The notes: generated by a model from the letters alone, not told the origin. Shown: positions 8,091 through 15,409, counted from the first letter of the stretch. The stretch is DNA of 32,432 bases from an uncultured Collinsella sp. (GCA_902470805.1 CABRHX010000022.1:1-32432), one strand, 5' to 3'. Translations and numbers: made by a program.

Positions 8091-8325
8091 GTAGCCCTCC
8101 CTTCTCGTCTATTGACACGCGTCCGAGGAGGAAGAGAAAGTCCAAAGCCATGACAAAGAAGTCGTAGCTCACTTCTTTCTTGACCAGAGTGTTCGCCGTT
8201 ACCTCATAGAGTTGACCGGCGTCCAAGCCTGGGTTCTGGTCGATGTAGCCATCCAAGGCGGCAGCGATGTAATAGACCGTGCTCGTCGGCTCATTATTGC
8301 GATCAAGCAGCAGCATCGTCATCAC
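8071..8325 (-). CDS. ABC-3C system middle component (MC6-like)
   Basis: An 84-residue protein overlapping the ATPase gene by 20 nt and the upstream gene by 23 nt. It reads TVYYIAAALDGYIDQNPGLDAGQLYE, then a short helix, then FFVMALDFLFLLGRVSIDEKGGLHV. This is the pattern of the small 'middle component' wHTH-like proteins of ABC-three-component systems: 'LL..L', then a 'ALdfLylLGkI..de.g.l' wing. The exact MC subtype is a guess. The product probably bridges the ATPase and the C-terminal-domain partner. The first of several nearby ATGs (8325, 8322, 8316) is used. Confidence 0.7.
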   Translation of the reverse strand: MMTMLLLDRNNEPTSTVYYIAAALDGYIDQNPGLDAGQLYEVTANTLVKKEVSYDFFVMALDFLFLLGRVSIDEKGGLHVHQVA

Positions 8326-8908
8326 CTGGCCTCAGAAGGACTCTGCATTTTGCCACGGCAACGGCAATCAACGCAACGCAGAACTGGTTGATGATTTCTT
8401 CGGGGACCTCGTCAGCCTGAAAGCTTGCGTCATTCACAATCATGTTATAGATCTCGTTCTCGATGAGCTTGAGCTGTGCATCGCCGTTTCCTACGCACAG
8501 CTTGCCGTCATCGCGAACGTCTGCCACATTGACAAACATCTTGTTCAGCCTTTGGATGATGGCTTCGCTGTCGGGGAATTCCTTGATCACGCTGTCGAGA
8601 CGAGCGTAGTTCTCAGAATACTCGTTGATGATGTTTAGGTAACGCGGTGCGTGGTTGTAAATCAGCTTCTTCTCTATAGGAGGCGGAGGCGTAAGGGGGA
8701 AATCTTCGCCCGTTGGCTCAGTCGACGAAATCATGATTTGCAGGAGTTTATACATGAGCGTCTTTGTAAGCGGCCGGTGCGGGCCAGACGAGACGGGCTG
8801 GTAGATGTTTATGTCATGTGAGTCATAGCTATTGGAGTCGCCGGTTATGTTCGTGGCGACCTTTCCAATTGCGCTCTGGCTTGTCTGCGTTGGCTTATCG
8901 CGAAGCAT
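8303..8908 (-). CDS. ABC-3C system third component (CTD protein)
   Basis: A 201-residue protein. Residues 1-36 contain AIGKVATNITGDSNSYDSHD followed by INIYQ, a polar beta-type segment like the 'GNNN..ini' pieces seen in effector-associated proteins. Residues 45-200 are mostly helical, with a proline-rich stretch (FPLTPPPPIEKKLIYNHAP), NIINEYSENYARLDSVIKEFPDSEAIIQRLNKMFVNVADV and a C-terminal IENEIYNMIV...FCVALIAVAVAKCRVL. The C-terminal portion resembles the domains that define the third partner of ABC-three-component systems. The start overlaps the end of the small membrane protein gene by 14 nt. No nuclease, protease or other effector motif is visible, so the toxic output, if any, must come from another part of the system. 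Confidence 0.65.
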   Translation of the reverse strand: MLRDKPTQTSQSAIGKVATNITGDSNSYDSHDINIYQPVSSGPHRPLTKTLMYKLLQIMISSTEPTGEDFPLTPPPPIEKKLIYNHAPRYLNIINEYSENYARLDSVIKEFPDSEAIIQRLNKMFVNVADVRDDGKLCVGNGDAQLKLIENEIYNMIVNDASFQADEVPEEIINQFCVALIAVAVAKCRVLLRPGDDDAAA

Positions 8909-9104
8909 GGATGTTCGCCGAGTTGTTGCTGCCTACGACGTTTGTGGCAACTTTACCTGTAGCGGTCTGCGAGTTGTCGCTTAGACTCTTTTTGATTGAC
9001 TTGATCTCTTGCTTGTTTTGGAGCGAGATGACGGCGGCGGCGATGGATGCGATAGACGCGATAATTCCAAGGATAAGGTTCACAGTCTCCATCTTGCCTC
9101 CCAA
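8895..9104 (-). CDS. Small single-pass membrane protein of the ABC-3C operon
   Basis: A 69-residue protein: one membrane helix (about 6-25, VNLILGIIASIASIAAAVIS), a short basic coiled segment (LQNKQEIKSIKKSL), then SQTATGKVATNVVGSNNSAN. That tail matches the N-terminus of the next gene product (SQSAIGKVATNITGDSNSYD) closely, so the two proteins share a motif and may assemble through it. It is the first gene of the operon, overlaps the second by 14 nt, and has no known catalytic motif. It could anchor the complex at the membrane or be the effector. The start ATG at 9104 is preferred; M5 is an alternative. Confidence 0.65.
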   Translation of the reverse strand: MGGKMETVNLILGIIASIASIAAAVISLQNKQEIKSIKKSLSDNSQTATGKVATNVVGSNNSANIHASR

Positions 9105-9173
9105 ATGTCAAGTCCAATATTCTAGACCATTATCGAGCGTTCGCTCGTTGCGTTGCCTCTAATTCTTGCTAAT

Positions 9174-9217
9174 GGTCACAAACTGCCGAACGGACTGGAT
9201 GACCTCACTTTGTGACC
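9174..9217. promoter_or_regulatory. Inverted repeat upstream of the ABC-3C operon
   Basis: GGTCACAAA (9174-9182) and TTTGTGACC (9209-9217) form a perfect 9-bp inverted repeat, arms 35 nt apart start to start, 70 nt before the operon's first gene. It may be an operator or a hairpin; function is not known. Confidence 0.4.
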
Positions 9218-9291
9218 GACCTTTAGCCTATTTGCATGGTTAAGGGACGGTTCGTTTGTGCTGGCCTATGTCAATCGAAAGGCAGGCCGAC

Positions 9292-9552
9292 ATGGACGGA
9301 GACGACCATAGCATCGACGACGAGGAAGAGGTCGCAGCGCAGGCGGGCGGCCAAGAAGGGGTCGCGCAGGCGGAAGAGCCGCAGGCAGTGGACTCGGAGA
9401 GGGGCTACCAGGCGCTTCTCGCCAAGCAGGAGGCTCGCATCAAGGAGCTTGAGGGGCAAGTGGCCGAGGCTGCCAAGAGCGCCGAGGTGGCGGACGCCCT
9501 GCGCGACGAAATCCAGCAGGTGAAGGCCAGGCGGCCGATGAGCGCATCGCCT
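9292..9552 (+). pseudogene. Remnant of a phage scaffold-like gene
   Basis: MDGDDHSIDDEEE (ATG at 9292 with AAAGGCAGG upstream) is followed by an acidic Q/E/A-rich stretch and a coiled segment, LLAKQEARIKELEGQVAEAA, then VADALRDEIQQVKA. This composition and ending resemble capsid scaffold proteins of phages (DUF4355 type). After KA the frame runs into unrelated sequence. Adding one base near 9533 (expected GCC-CAG-GCG-GCC) would read KAQAADERIAF, the expected continuation, so a 1-nt deletion is likely. The text then switches abruptly to the DUF285-like piece, implying a larger deletion at about 9553. Confidence 0.55.
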
Positions 9553-9957
9553 TCGCGGCAGACATGGCGACGTTCGCAACCATGAACCTGACCCACCTCT
9601 TCTACTTATGCACGGCGCTGGAGGTGGTCTCCGGTTTGGGCAACCTCGCAGGTGTCAAGTCGTGCGGTTCGCGTTCGCTTCGCGCTCGTCGCCCGCCGAG
9701 CTGGACTTCCGAGGCTTCGACCCGTCTGCGCTCACCGACCTGACCTACTGCTTCTCGGGGTGCTCGTCGCTGGTGACGATCTACGCCGACGCCACCTGGG
9801 CGCTGCCTTCGAGCGGGGTTTCGGACTCGCAGTGCTTCTATAACTGCTACAAGCTGACGGGCGGCAACGGAACCACGTATGCAAGCAGCAGGACGGTTTA
9901 TACCCACTTCCGTATCGATACGACGGCTACGCCTGGTTACCTGACTGTCTCTGCTTG
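9553..9957 (+). pseudogene. Remnant of a DUF285/BspA-like repeat protein
   Basis: Reading across two frames gives MATFATMNLTHLFYLCTALE, then VVSGLGNLAGVKS, and, after a 1-nt shift near 9660, VRFAFASRSSPAELDFRGFD, PSALTDLTYCFSGCSSLVTI and a tail ending TPGYLTVSA. The alternation of '(F)D.S.LT.L.YCFSGCSSL' units is the DUF285 (BspA-like leucine-rich) repeat, here two to three units and a C-terminal cap. Such proteins are common as surface or phage-tail-associated proteins in Coriobacteriia. The upstream part is missing and fused to the scaffold remnant, so this is a decayed prophage piece. Its 3' end overlaps the convergent repressor gene by about 31 nt. Confidence 0.65.
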
Positions 9958-10838
9958 ACATGCTCTTTGGCTACGGTATTTGCGTCAGTCTGGGTAATAT
10001 CCGAGAACATTTCATCAACGATGCGGACATGGCATTCATAAGCTGCATACCTGCTGGACCTCACCGCATTTTCCGCTTCCTGCAGGCGTGTTGCAGCATC
10101 CCTGAATCGGGATTTTGCCGCCATTTGCCCCATGATGGAGTCTGGGTGGTTGTCACTGAGTACGTCTGCGTCTCTCAGTTCTATTTCCGCACTTGCAATG
10201 CGTTCCATAAGCAGATTGTATTGGGCATCGCCGACCTCAGACAGGCAGAGCACAAGGTCTTTAAACGCTGCTGCGGTCAGCATTCGATTGAGCACTGCCC
10301 TGCAAGCTTCTGGCTCGGCATTCGCCTTCGCGATCATATCATTCACGAGGTATTTTTCCCATTCCTCATGGTCTCCGCCGTTGCCGCCAGACTGTTCCGG
10401 AAGCCACTCCGCACTAACTTTTCTCGTCATACGCTCGATGGACAGAACAGCCTCGCCGCTGAGACCAAGGAAGTCAGCAATATCTTGGAGCTCGTACGTA
10501 TCACAATCGGTCTCCCCGATGAGAAAACCTACTGGCTTTCCGAATATGTCAGCCAGATCTACGAGGTCATCCCATTGAGGAAACTGATCTCCTTTTCGAA
10601 ATCGGCTGATCTTTCTCGCAATCGCCTTGCGGCCGTTCTCCCTTTCCACTGCATAGCGGTCATCGGCTAGCGAGGCATCATCGGCACCGTTACGCTTTTG
10701 ATAGAGCAGACGCGCAAGGCCGATATTGCTAATGCCTCTGCGCCCCTTTTCTATTTCATAGCTTTCCATCAAACCGCTGAGTCTCTTTGGAAAAATGTCC
10801 TTAGGGCGATCTTTGCGGACGTACATTGTCTTAATCAT
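9927..10838 (-). CDS. Phage-type transcriptional repressor (HTH, XRE-like)
   Basis: A 303-residue protein. The first 110 residues contain a helix-turn-helix built around ISNIGLARLLYQKRNG, then AIARKISRFRKGDQFPQWDD, then LVDLADIFGKPVGFLIGETD, the usual end of a Cro/CI-like HTH domain. The remainder is helical without a recognised peptidase (no LexA-like Ser-Lys pair seen), so self-cleavage is not predicted. It is divergent from the small membrane protein at 10969, with repeated TAAGAC/GTCTTA sites between. AGGA lies too close to the ATG at 10838, so M5 (10826) may be the real start. The C-terminal tail is read from the 3' end of the phage remnant and may be a recent extension. Confidence 0.7.
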   Translation of the reverse strand: MIKTMYVRKDRPKDIFPKRLSGLMESYEIEKGRRGISNIGLARLLYQKRNGADDASLADDRYAVERENGRKAIARKISRFRKGDQFPQWDDLVDLADIFGKPVGFLIGETDCDTYELQDIADFLGLSGEAVLSIERMTRKVSAEWLPEQSGGNGGDHEEWEKYLVNDMIAKANAEPEACRAVLNRMLTAAAFKDLVLCLSEVGDAQYNLLMERIASAEIELRDADVLSDNHPDSIMGQMAAKSRFRDAATRLQEAENAVRSSRYAAYECHVRIVDEMFSDITQTDANTVAKEHVKQRQSGNQA

Positions 10839-10885
10839 TCCTCATTAACAACAGATAAGACAATTATAGGACATATACCGTCTTA
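10825..10885. promoter_or_regulatory. Operator cluster between repressor and membrane protein genes
   Basis: ATTGTCTTA (10825-10833) and TAAGACAAT (10856-10864) form a perfect 9-bp inverted repeat, and another GTCTTA lies at 10880-10885, also inverted to the middle site. The region is AT-rich, in contrast to its surroundings. One site overlaps the repressor start codon region. This is the arrangement expected of a repressor that controls itself and the divergent gene. Confidence 0.6.
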
Positions 10886-10968
10886 TTTACCGATGGCATG
10901 ATAGCACTGTCGAAAGTGAGCACCCCAGTGGAAGCGGTGCTGAAGTGAAAGAAAGTGAGGAAAAGGCA

Positions 10969-11313
10969 ATGACGACTTGGGACTATGCGCAATTGTCGCA
11001 TCTGGCGAAAGAGCTCGGTGGGCCTCAGGCGCTGATCAGCAATATCAGAGCGGGCGGGATTTCCGTTGGAAGAATCCAGGGTGGAGTAATCGGTTCTGTA
11101 GCCACGCTAGTCGCAGGTGGAATCGGACTGTATGCCTACGACAAGCACCAGAGGAAGATCGCTCTTGCTGAACAGAGTGCAACCATGCTCAAGGCGAACA
11201 TCGAAGTATACGAAGAGGCACATTCGTCAACAGAAGTTGATGAGGCTACGAGAGAGACGCAACATAGTGAGGAGGAAACGGTAACTGAATCCAGTGGCGG
11301 CGAAGAGGCCTAG
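10969..11313 (+). CDS. Small single-pass membrane protein, function unknown
   Basis: A 114-residue protein starting MTTWDYAQLSHLAKELGGPQ. It has a glycine-rich membrane segment (GGVIGSVATLVAGGIGLYAY, about 38-57), a basic stretch (DKHQRKIA), and a long acidic, low-complexity tail rich in Glu, Thr and Ser. I do not recognise the family. The ATG at 10969 is preferred (GAGG nine bases upstream); an ATG at 10945 is possible. Divergence from a phage-type repressor and the shared operator cluster suggest it is kept silent until the repressor is relieved, as for an immunity, lysis or plasmid/phage maintenance function. That role is inference. Confidence 0.6.
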   Translation: MTTWDYAQLSHLAKELGGPQALISNIRAGGISVGRIQGGVIGSVATLVAGGIGLYAYDKHQRKIALAEQSATMLKANIEVYEEAHSSTEVDEATRETQHSEEETVTESSGGEEA

Positions 11314-11345
11314 CCACCAGATTCATTAGACAGCCACTACCACGA

Positions 11346-11371
11346 GGAGCCCCGGTATGTACCAGGGCTCC
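11346..11371 (+). terminator. Probable terminator after 10969 gene
   Basis: The 7-bp stem GGAGCCC/GGGCTCC (11346-11352, 11365-11371) has a 12-nt loop and is followed by AATTCGTTCTT, 32 nt past the stop codon. The T tract is weak. Confidence 0.55.
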
Positions 11372-11400
11372 AATTCGTTCTTATACCTTGCAGCGGATAC

Positions 11401-11559
11401 TTAGATCTCTCGGGACTTGCAGTAGAGCGGGTCGCCCTCTCCGACCAGCACATCCCACCGCCATTGCGGGGTCTCGGTGCCGGACTGGCAGAGCGCATCG
11501 AGGGGCATGACTTTTTGCTCGGGCGAGCAGGGGCAAAGGTCTGCCTTGATGTGGGCCAT
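11401..11559 (-). CDS. Short Cys-rich ORF, possibly a gene remnant
   Basis: A 52-residue frame: MAHIKADLCPCSPEQKVMPL, then DALCQSGTETPQWRWDVLVG, then EGDPLYCKSREI. The composition, four cysteines (C-x-C early, two later) and two Trp look like a real protein rather than a GC-rich shadow frame. The same frame stays open 22 codons upstream (reading CRKHGPRIKKLAGQAED next to the ATG) to a TGA, without any start codon. So the piece is either a very small gene starting at 11559 or the 3' end of a truncated gene. No ribosome binding site is obvious. Function unknown. The rest of 11372-11645 holds nothing else I can support. Confidence 0.35.
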   Translation of the reverse strand: MAHIKADLCPCSPEQKVMPLDALCQSGTETPQWRWDVLVGEGDPLYCKSREI

Positions 11560-11645
11560 GTCTTCGGCCTGGCCGGCGAGCTTTTTTATCCGGGGACCAT
11601 GCTTTCGGCACGCGATCCCCCATCCTCAACCTCCCAAATCAAAAA

Positions 11646-11787
11646 CTCAATCTGTAACACCTAGACTCGATTTGAGCAGATATCTGTTACAGATTGAGAC
11701 GTTTCGGCAGAGTGATTCCCGTTTGTCTTGATTTGTAACAGGTAGAGGCAAAAAACTCGACTTGATGTTACAGATTTAGACAAACGG
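11646..11787. repeat. Composite palindromic repeat, copy 1 (two units)
   Basis: Unit 1 (11646-11700) is CTCAATCTGTAAC ... GTTACAGATTGAG, loop about 27 nt. Unit 2 (11719-11787) is CCGTTTGTCT..TGTAACA ... TGTTACA..AGACAAACGG with 19 of 22 arm positions pairing. A roughly 20-nt spacer resembles the spacers in copies 2 and 3. The left arm of unit 1 lacks the GT and outer bases of the consensus, which are found instead at 2969-2970. Confidence 0.85.
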
Positions 11788-11812
11788 CTGCCGACCCGCG
11801 CGAAAACAAAAA

Positions 11813-11850
11813 GGCCGCATGCGAACCCGTGGAGGGATTCGCATGCGGCC
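11813..11850 (-). terminator. Terminator of cassette 1 operon
   Basis: A perfect 13-bp stem (GGCCGCATGCGAA with TTCGCATGCGGCC) is followed on the minus strand by TTTTTGTTTT. It lies 21 nt past the lacG1 stop. Confidence 0.93.
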
Positions 11851-11871
11851 GACAGGGGTATGCGGCGGAAA

Positions 11872-13293
11872 CTAGGCCATGAGCAGGCCGGTCTCCGCGA
11901 CGTTCTTGTACCAGTACGCGCTCGCCTTGGGATAGCGCTTCTGGGTCTCAAAGTCGATGTAGAACAGGCCGTAGCGCTTGTTGTAGCCGTTGGTCCAGGA
12001 GAACTGATCCTGCAGCGACCACACAAAGTAGCCGTCGACGTTTACGCCGCCGTCAATCGCCTTGAGGATCCATGCGAGATGCTGACGCATATAGTCGATG
12101 CGAGGGGCGTCATCGATAAAGCCGTCCTCGAAGTCGTCCTTATAGCCCATGCCGTTCTCGGTGATGTAGATCTTCTTGTAGTTGGGGTAATCGTTCTTAA
12201 TGCGGAGCAACAGGTCGTACAGGCCCTCGGGATAGATGATCCAGTCCCAATCGGTGGTGGGTACGCCTTCGCGCACGCATGACTCGCCCACGCCCTTGAG
12301 GAACCAGCGAGAGGAGCCCTTGTCGCCGGTACCATTGTGGTTGATGTCGTTTTCGCCCTCGGCAGCACGCAGGAACTGGCACTTGTAGGTGTTGACGCCC
12401 AGGCAATCGTTGTAGGGGAGCGCGGCGGTCAACGCGGCGATATCCTCGTCGCGGACGTCGAGCTCGCCGCCGGCGATATGGGCCAGCTTGGTCGCGGCTT
12501 CCATGGTGTCGGCTGCATAGTGGCCGCGGAAAGTGGCGTCGAGTACCCAGCGGTTGTTGATGACATCGGCCATGCGAGCTGCCTCGCAGTCGGCGGCGTT
12601 GTTGGGGTCGAGGGGATACTTGGGCTCCAGGTTCTGGACAATGCCGATCTCGCCCTCAAAGCCGCCCTCATGGAAGGCGACGACAGCCTTGGCGTGGGCT
12701 ACCATCATGTTGTGCATGAGCTGGAAGGCCTTGTCCAGGCGGTACTTCTCGCCGTGCGGCCAGTTGCCGACGATAAAGCTGCCCTCGGCGGTTGCGGGAA
12801 TCTCGTTAAACGTGAACCAGTGCTTGACCTCGGTGAACTCGGCAAAGCAGAACTTGGCGTACTCGACAAAGGCGTCGATCGTCGTGCGCGTCAGGAAGCC
12901 CTCGCCGCCGTTCTGGTAAAAGGCCTCGGGCGTATCGAAGTGATCGAGCGTGACATAGGGGATAACGCCAGCTTTGTTGCAGGTGGCGAAAAGCTCGTGA
13001 TAGAAGGCAACGCCCTCGGGGTTAATCTCGCCAGTGCCGTTGGGGAAGATGCGGCTCCAAGCGATGGAGACGCGGATACCGTTGATGCCGAAGCGCTGGC
13101 ACAGGTCGATATCGACCGGATATTTGTTGTAGAAGTCGCTTGCAGGATCGGGGGAGAAGCGACCCTGGGCTGCCAGGAAATCGTCCCAGGGCACTTTGCC
13201 CTTGCCGTGCGTGCGGGTCTCACCCTCAACCTGGTAAGCGGCGGTGGCGCCGCCAAATACAAAGCCGTCGGGGAACTGCATGGGGTTGGTCAT
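11872..13293 (-). CDS. GH1 6-phospho-beta-galactosidase, paralogue 1
   Basis: Hydrolyses 6-phospho-beta-galactosides delivered by the PTS (such as lactose-6-phosphate) in the cytoplasm. The 473-residue protein is close in length and text to LacG of lactococci. Visible GH1 features: N-terminal FVFGGATAAYQVEG, acid/base E164 in TFNEIPAT, nucleophile E379 in YITENGMG, and the phosphate pocket S432, K439, Y441 in SWTNGYNKRY. Trp433 after that serine is typical of the 6-phospho-galactosidase branch, where phospho-beta-glucosidases have other residues. ATG at 13293 has AAAGGA upstream. It is downstream of EIICB-1 in the same operon, separated by 76 nt with a hairpin. Closely similar to paralogue 3 at 21691. 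A phospho-glucosidase activity cannot be excluded. Confidence 0.9.
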   Translation of the reverse strand: MTNPMQFPDGFVFGGATAAYQVEGETRTHGKGKVPWDDFLAAQGRFSPDPASDFYNKYPVDIDLCQRFGINGIRVSIAWSRIFPNGTGEINPEGVAFYHELFATCNKAGVIPYVTLDHFDTPEAFYQNGGEGFLTRTTIDAFVEYAKFCFAEFTEVKHWFTFNEIPATAEGSFIVGNWPHGEKYRLDKAFQLMHNMMVAHAKAVVAFHEGGFEGEIGIVQNLEPKYPLDPNNAADCEAARMADVINNRWVLDATFRGHYAADTMEAATKLAHIAGGELDVRDEDIAALTAALPYNDCLGVNTYKCQFLRAAEGENDINHNGTGDKGSSRWFLKGVGESCVREGVPTTDWDWIIYPEGLYDLLLRIKNDYPNYKKIYITENGMGYKDDFEDGFIDDAPRIDYMRQHLAWILKAIDGGVNVDGYFVWSLQDQFSWTNGYNKRYGLFYIDFETQKRYPKASAYWYKNVAETGLLMA

Positions 13294-13327
13294 GAGTCAT
13301 CCTTTCTGTGGGATACGAATAGGGAGA

Positions 13328-13354
13328 GGTGCCCGAACTAGGGATCCGGGCACC
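13328..13354 (-). other. Intercistronic hairpin EIICB-1/lacG1
   Basis: GGTGCCCG/CGGGCACC, 8-bp stem with 11-nt loop between the two genes of the operon. There is no T tract on the minus strand, so a processing, stability or attenuation element is more likely than a full terminator. Confidence 0.6.
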
Positions 13355-13369
13355 AACAGAGAGAGGAAA

Positions 13370-15148
13370 CTAGTCGAGGTTCTCGCGGAGCCACTTGATG
13401 GCGCCAGCGGGGTCGCGGGTGAGGTCGATATATTCCTTACCGCGGGGAGCGAGCAGCTTAATGCCCAGACGATCGGTGTCGGCCTTCATGTCGTTGTAGT
13501 AGCTACGAACCTGCGGGGCGAGCACGATGACGTCGTACTGATCCATGATGGCAGTGTGCTGACCATAGGCGCCTGCAGAGGAAGCGATGTTCTCTCCGGT
13601 CTGCGCGGCACCTTCCTTGATGGCGTTGGCAAGCATGGCAGAGGTGCCGGCGCCGGCGCACAGGACGAGGACCTTCAGGCCGTCGACATCCTTCTTAGCG
13701 GATGCGTCGGCGGCAGGCTCGGGCTGATCGGCGACAGGCTTGCTTTCGGCGGCAGCGGCGGTCGTCTCGACGGAAGCGGTGGCCTGCTCGACAGCGGGCG
13801 CAGAGGCGTCGGCGGCGATGGCAGCGGCACCATTGGACTCGAGACCCAGCTCGGCGGCGCGCTCGGCCTCCTGGTCGCAGAGCAGCTTATCGTATGCCTT
13901 CAAGAACGGCAGGTAGATGATGGCGTCCAGTAAGATGATGATCGCGACAAATACCAGGGCGATAAGCTGGAAGTTCGTGGTGATGAAGATGCCGATGGGG
14001 GCGGGGGTGGCCCAAGGCACCACGAAGGAGAAGCCGTTCATGCCTACGTTATCGATAAAGAACTTGGCAACGCTCACGTTGACGCAGCCGGCGGCAACAA
14101 AGGGGATGAGCATGTAGGGGTTAAGGATCATCGGCGCGCCAAAGAGCAGCGGTTCGTTGACGGCAAAGGCAACAGGAACAATCGAGGCCTTACCGACGGC
14201 TTTGAGCTGCTTGGACTTCATAAAGAGAATCAGCAGAAGCGGCACGATGAAGGTGGCGCCGGTGCCGCCGAACTCACCTACGAGCGACATGTTAAAGGTG
14301 AGGGAGTGGGCGGGGTGGCCACCGGCCAGCAGAACCTGCAGGTTCTCGGCCTGGTTGGCAAGACGGATGGGGTCGATGCCCGGCTGGACGATCGAGGGGC
14401 CGTGGACGCCGATGAACCAGAAGAACGCGGTGGCTGCCTGGATAAGGATAAGGCCAGGATAGGTTTCTGCAGCGGTAAAGAGCGGGGAGAGCAGCTTGAT
14501 GAGCAGCTCGGAGAACGGAACGCCCATGAGGTTGCGCACAACCACATCGATGATGCCGCAGATGATGACGGCGCCGCCAAAGGGGATGATGTCGCGGAAG
14601 TTCTGAGCGATGGCGCCCGGGACCTCCTTGGGCAGCTTAATGGTCAGATCGCGCGAGACGCAGAACTTATAAACCCACACGGTAATGAACGCGGCGATAT
14701 AGGCCGAGAACAGACCGCGCGTACCCATGCTGGTGCAATCGAAGACCGAAAGCTCGGAGCCGTCGAACTTGGTGGTGAACTGCGTAACGGCGAGCAAAAG
14801 CATGCTGCACTGGGCGGCCACCATGGTGGAACCGTCGTTGAGCACTTTGCCGGCGGGCATGCGACGGTTCATGGATGCCGTGAAGTTCTTGGCGGTGGTG
14901 CCGGCAACCATGATGCCCATGACGCCCATGGTGAAGTTGTAGAGCTTGTTGCACCAGTCGATGAGCGGCTGGGGCAGCGTGATGCCGACTACGCCGGGAA
15001 GCGTGGCGATCAGCAGAAAGATCGAAGAGGTAAGGACGATGGGCATGCACCCAAGGAATCCGTCCTTGATGGCCTGGAGGTAGATGTTCCTCGAGATCTT
15101 CTCAAAGAACGGTTGATGCTTTTCGAGCATCTTTACGATGGCGTCCAT
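13370..15148 (-). CDS. PTS lactose-family EIICB permease, paralogue 1
   Basis: A sugar transporter that imports and phosphorylates a beta-galactoside or similar disaccharide. The 592 residues follow the LacE order: an EIIC membrane domain (about 1-430, roughly ten hydrophobic segments) with NRRMPAGK, LPKEVPGAIAQNFRD, the GVHGPSIVQP substrate loop, GGTGATFIVP and FAVNEPLLFGAP; an Ala/Pro-rich linker (about 440-490); and an EIIB domain with the phosphorylated Cys497 in VLVLCAGAGTSAM and LAPQVRSYY. No EIIA is fused or adjacent; LacF at 26549 is the probable phosphate donor. ATG at 15148 is preceded by AAAGGAG. It is the first gene of a two-gene operon with lacG1, divergent from the LacI regulator at 15410. 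The membrane part is more like paralogue 2 than 3. Exact sugar unknown. Confidence 0.9.
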   Translation of the reverse strand: MDAIVKMLEKHQPFFEKISRNIYLQAIKDGFLGCMPIVLTSSIFLLIATLPGVVGITLPQPLIDWCNKLYNFTMGVMGIMVAGTTAKNFTASMNRRMPAGKVLNDGSTMVAAQCSMLLLAVTQFTTKFDGSELSVFDCTSMGTRGLFSAYIAAFITVWVYKFCVSRDLTIKLPKEVPGAIAQNFRDIIPFGGAVIICGIIDVVVRNLMGVPFSELLIKLLSPLFTAAETYPGLILIQAATAFFWFIGVHGPSIVQPGIDPIRLANQAENLQVLLAGGHPAHSLTFNMSLVGEFGGTGATFIVPLLLILFMKSKQLKAVGKASIVPVAFAVNEPLLFGAPMILNPYMLIPFVAAGCVNVSVAKFFIDNVGMNGFSFVVPWATPAPIGIFITTNFQLIALVFVAIIILLDAIIYLPFLKAYDKLLCDQEAERAAELGLESNGAAAIAADASAPAVEQATASVETTAAAAESKPVADQPEPAADASAKKDVDGLKVLVLCAGAGTSAMLANAIKEGAAQTGENIASSAGAYGQHTAIMDQYDVIVLAPQVRSYYNDMKADTDRLGIKLLAPRGKEYIDLTRDPAGAIKWLRENLD

Positions 15149-15251
15149 AGAGCTCCTTTGCTGCTTGATGCGCGATGCATGTGGATGGAACTGGTCGTCG
15201 ATGGATGGTCAGGACTGCCCGGAAACCTTCCTGGGTAAGGAAGGCATTGCG

Positions 15252-15272
15252 AAATGACAACGTAAGACATTT
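15252..15272. promoter_or_regulatory. Candidate LacI-type operator, cassette 1
   Basis: AAATG..CATTT arms flank a central ACGT (AAATGACAACGT, then AAGACATTT), resembling the ATGnnnACGTnnnCAT sites of cassettes 2 and 3 but with one extra base, so the match is imperfect. On the minus strand TTGTTG and TACGTT, 17 nt apart, may be the EIICB-1 promoter around it. Confidence 0.35.
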
Positions 15273-15409
15273 TTGGAAGAGCAACAAGGATTTACGGGTG
15301 AACGGTCGATATTGTCCGATAAACGGCTGATTTGTCAGTTGGGCAGGTAGTGTATGCTAGAACACAAAAAACAAGCGATGCAAAACCGACTGGAGAAGTA
15401 GTGGCAACG

